Source: Marinovum algicola (lineage in GTDB: Bacteria; Pseudomonadota; Alphaproteobacteria; Rhodobacterales; Rhodobacteraceae). From it: a DNA stretch of 64,000 bases. Below the pieces are notes generated by a model. It searched no databases and was not told the origin of the DNA. It saw only the letters and a program-made list of their open reading frames with translations. Position 1 is the first letter of the stretch; each line of letters opens with the position of its first letter. The translations under genes and the position numbers were made by a program. The stretch covers positions 124,001 to 188,000 of the forward strand of contig NZ_FNYY01000008.1 of the NCBI RefSeq assembly GCF_900109145.1, in the 5' to 3' direction. Shown piece by piece: positions 63,941-64,000 of the stretch.

Positions 63941-64000
63941 TCAGCCCTCCTTCCGGCGCAGCGCCAGGAAGACACGTTCCAGCGGCATGCGCACCATATT
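63941..64000 (-). CDS. ABC transporter permease, C-terminal end only
   Basis: The last 19 codons and TGA of a gene entering from beyond the window: NMVRMPLERVFLALRRKEG. It ends 3 bp before the next permease start, and a basic amphipathic tail of this kind is usual at the end of the first permease of such pairs (NupP-like). Assignment rests mainly on position. Confidence 0.6.
   Translation of the reverse strand, partial: NMVRMPLERVFLALRRKEG

Noticed and set aside
1-64000. CRISPR arrays, insertion sequences, prophage or integrase genes
   Set aside because: No regularly spaced direct repeats, transposase, integrase or phage structural genes were seen on either strand.

Overview
The window is high-GC bacterial chromosome, densely packed with genes on both strands. 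It looks like a member of the Rhodobacteraceae (Roseobacter/Paracoccus group, Alphaproteobacteria). Supporting signs are the ftsK-lolA neighbourhood, divergent hemC/hemE, a DinB with an N-terminal zinc ribbon, a 41-residue L36, TIGR02186 beside a TauE-type exporter, a DUF2125 protein, an exact Irr iron-control element before an mbfA-type gene, and a Rhodobacter-type SOS box (GTTC-N7-GATC) before uvrC. I see no prophage, insertion sequence, CRISPR array, plasmid backbone or rRNA operon; this is core chromosome with a few recombination scars.

Layout. 1-7.5 kb: partial ornithine cyclodeaminase, MFS transporter, zapE, ubiquinone hydroxylase, amidase, aminotransferase. 7.5-16.6 kb: housekeeping genes ftsK, lolA, an N-formylglutamate hydrolase relative, pyk, a small membrane protein, rpmI-rplT, pheS, a YaiI protein. 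16.6-24.9 kb: S-formylglutathione hydrolase, AEC carrier, the iron exporter mbfA with its Irr operator, a TetR regulator, a glycosyltransferase, rpmJ, tRNA-Val(GAC), HutG-like hydrolase, dinB. 24.9-34 kb: Nudix hydrolase, FAD/NAD protein, ATP-dependent DNA ligase with its nuclease partner (and a duplicated, decayed ligase tail), etfBA, hemC, hemE. 34-41 kb: ABC-2 exporter, S49 peptidase, zinc-ribbon microprotein, Ca/Na exchanger, pteridine-reductase-like SDR, uvrC. 41-50.5 kb: gph-rpe, S58 peptidase-SDR-aldehyde dehydrogenase operon, panBC, M20 deacylase, DUF2125 protein. 50.6-55 kb: ChaC-like cyclotransferase, then a tight two-gene unit coding for a MotA/ExbB-like channel and an 880-residue MotB/OmpA-like protein with a giant coiled coil. 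55-60.6 kb: MDR oxidoreductase and an acyl-CoA synthetase / ACAD11-like dehydrogenase / APH-type kinase / thioesterase operon. 60.6-64 kb: thioesterase, TIGR02186-TauE pair, and the end of a nucleoside/sugar-type ABC permease pair.

How the genes work together. DNA repair is well represented (dinB, uvrC, ligase plus nuclease). EtfAB and the acyl-CoA operon point to flavin-linked acyl-CoA oxidation feeding the ubiquinone pool, which the UbiH-type enzyme helps to make. The most interesting uncharacterised unit is the stator-like pair at 51190-55083. Other leads are the synthetase-ACAD-kinase operon, which has the gene content expected for phosphorylation-dependent breakdown of hydroxy-acids, and the AT-rich, strongly structured stretch before uvrC that may encode a small RNA or a regulated leader.

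Non-coding structure. A family of 20-23 bp palindromes (arms around GTCCCGGA or GCCCCGGA) recurs at gene ends, mostly between convergent genes. A second compound repeat (GC hairpins, then TATTT, then AGAAGAAG) occurs twice, once supplying the stop codon of gph.
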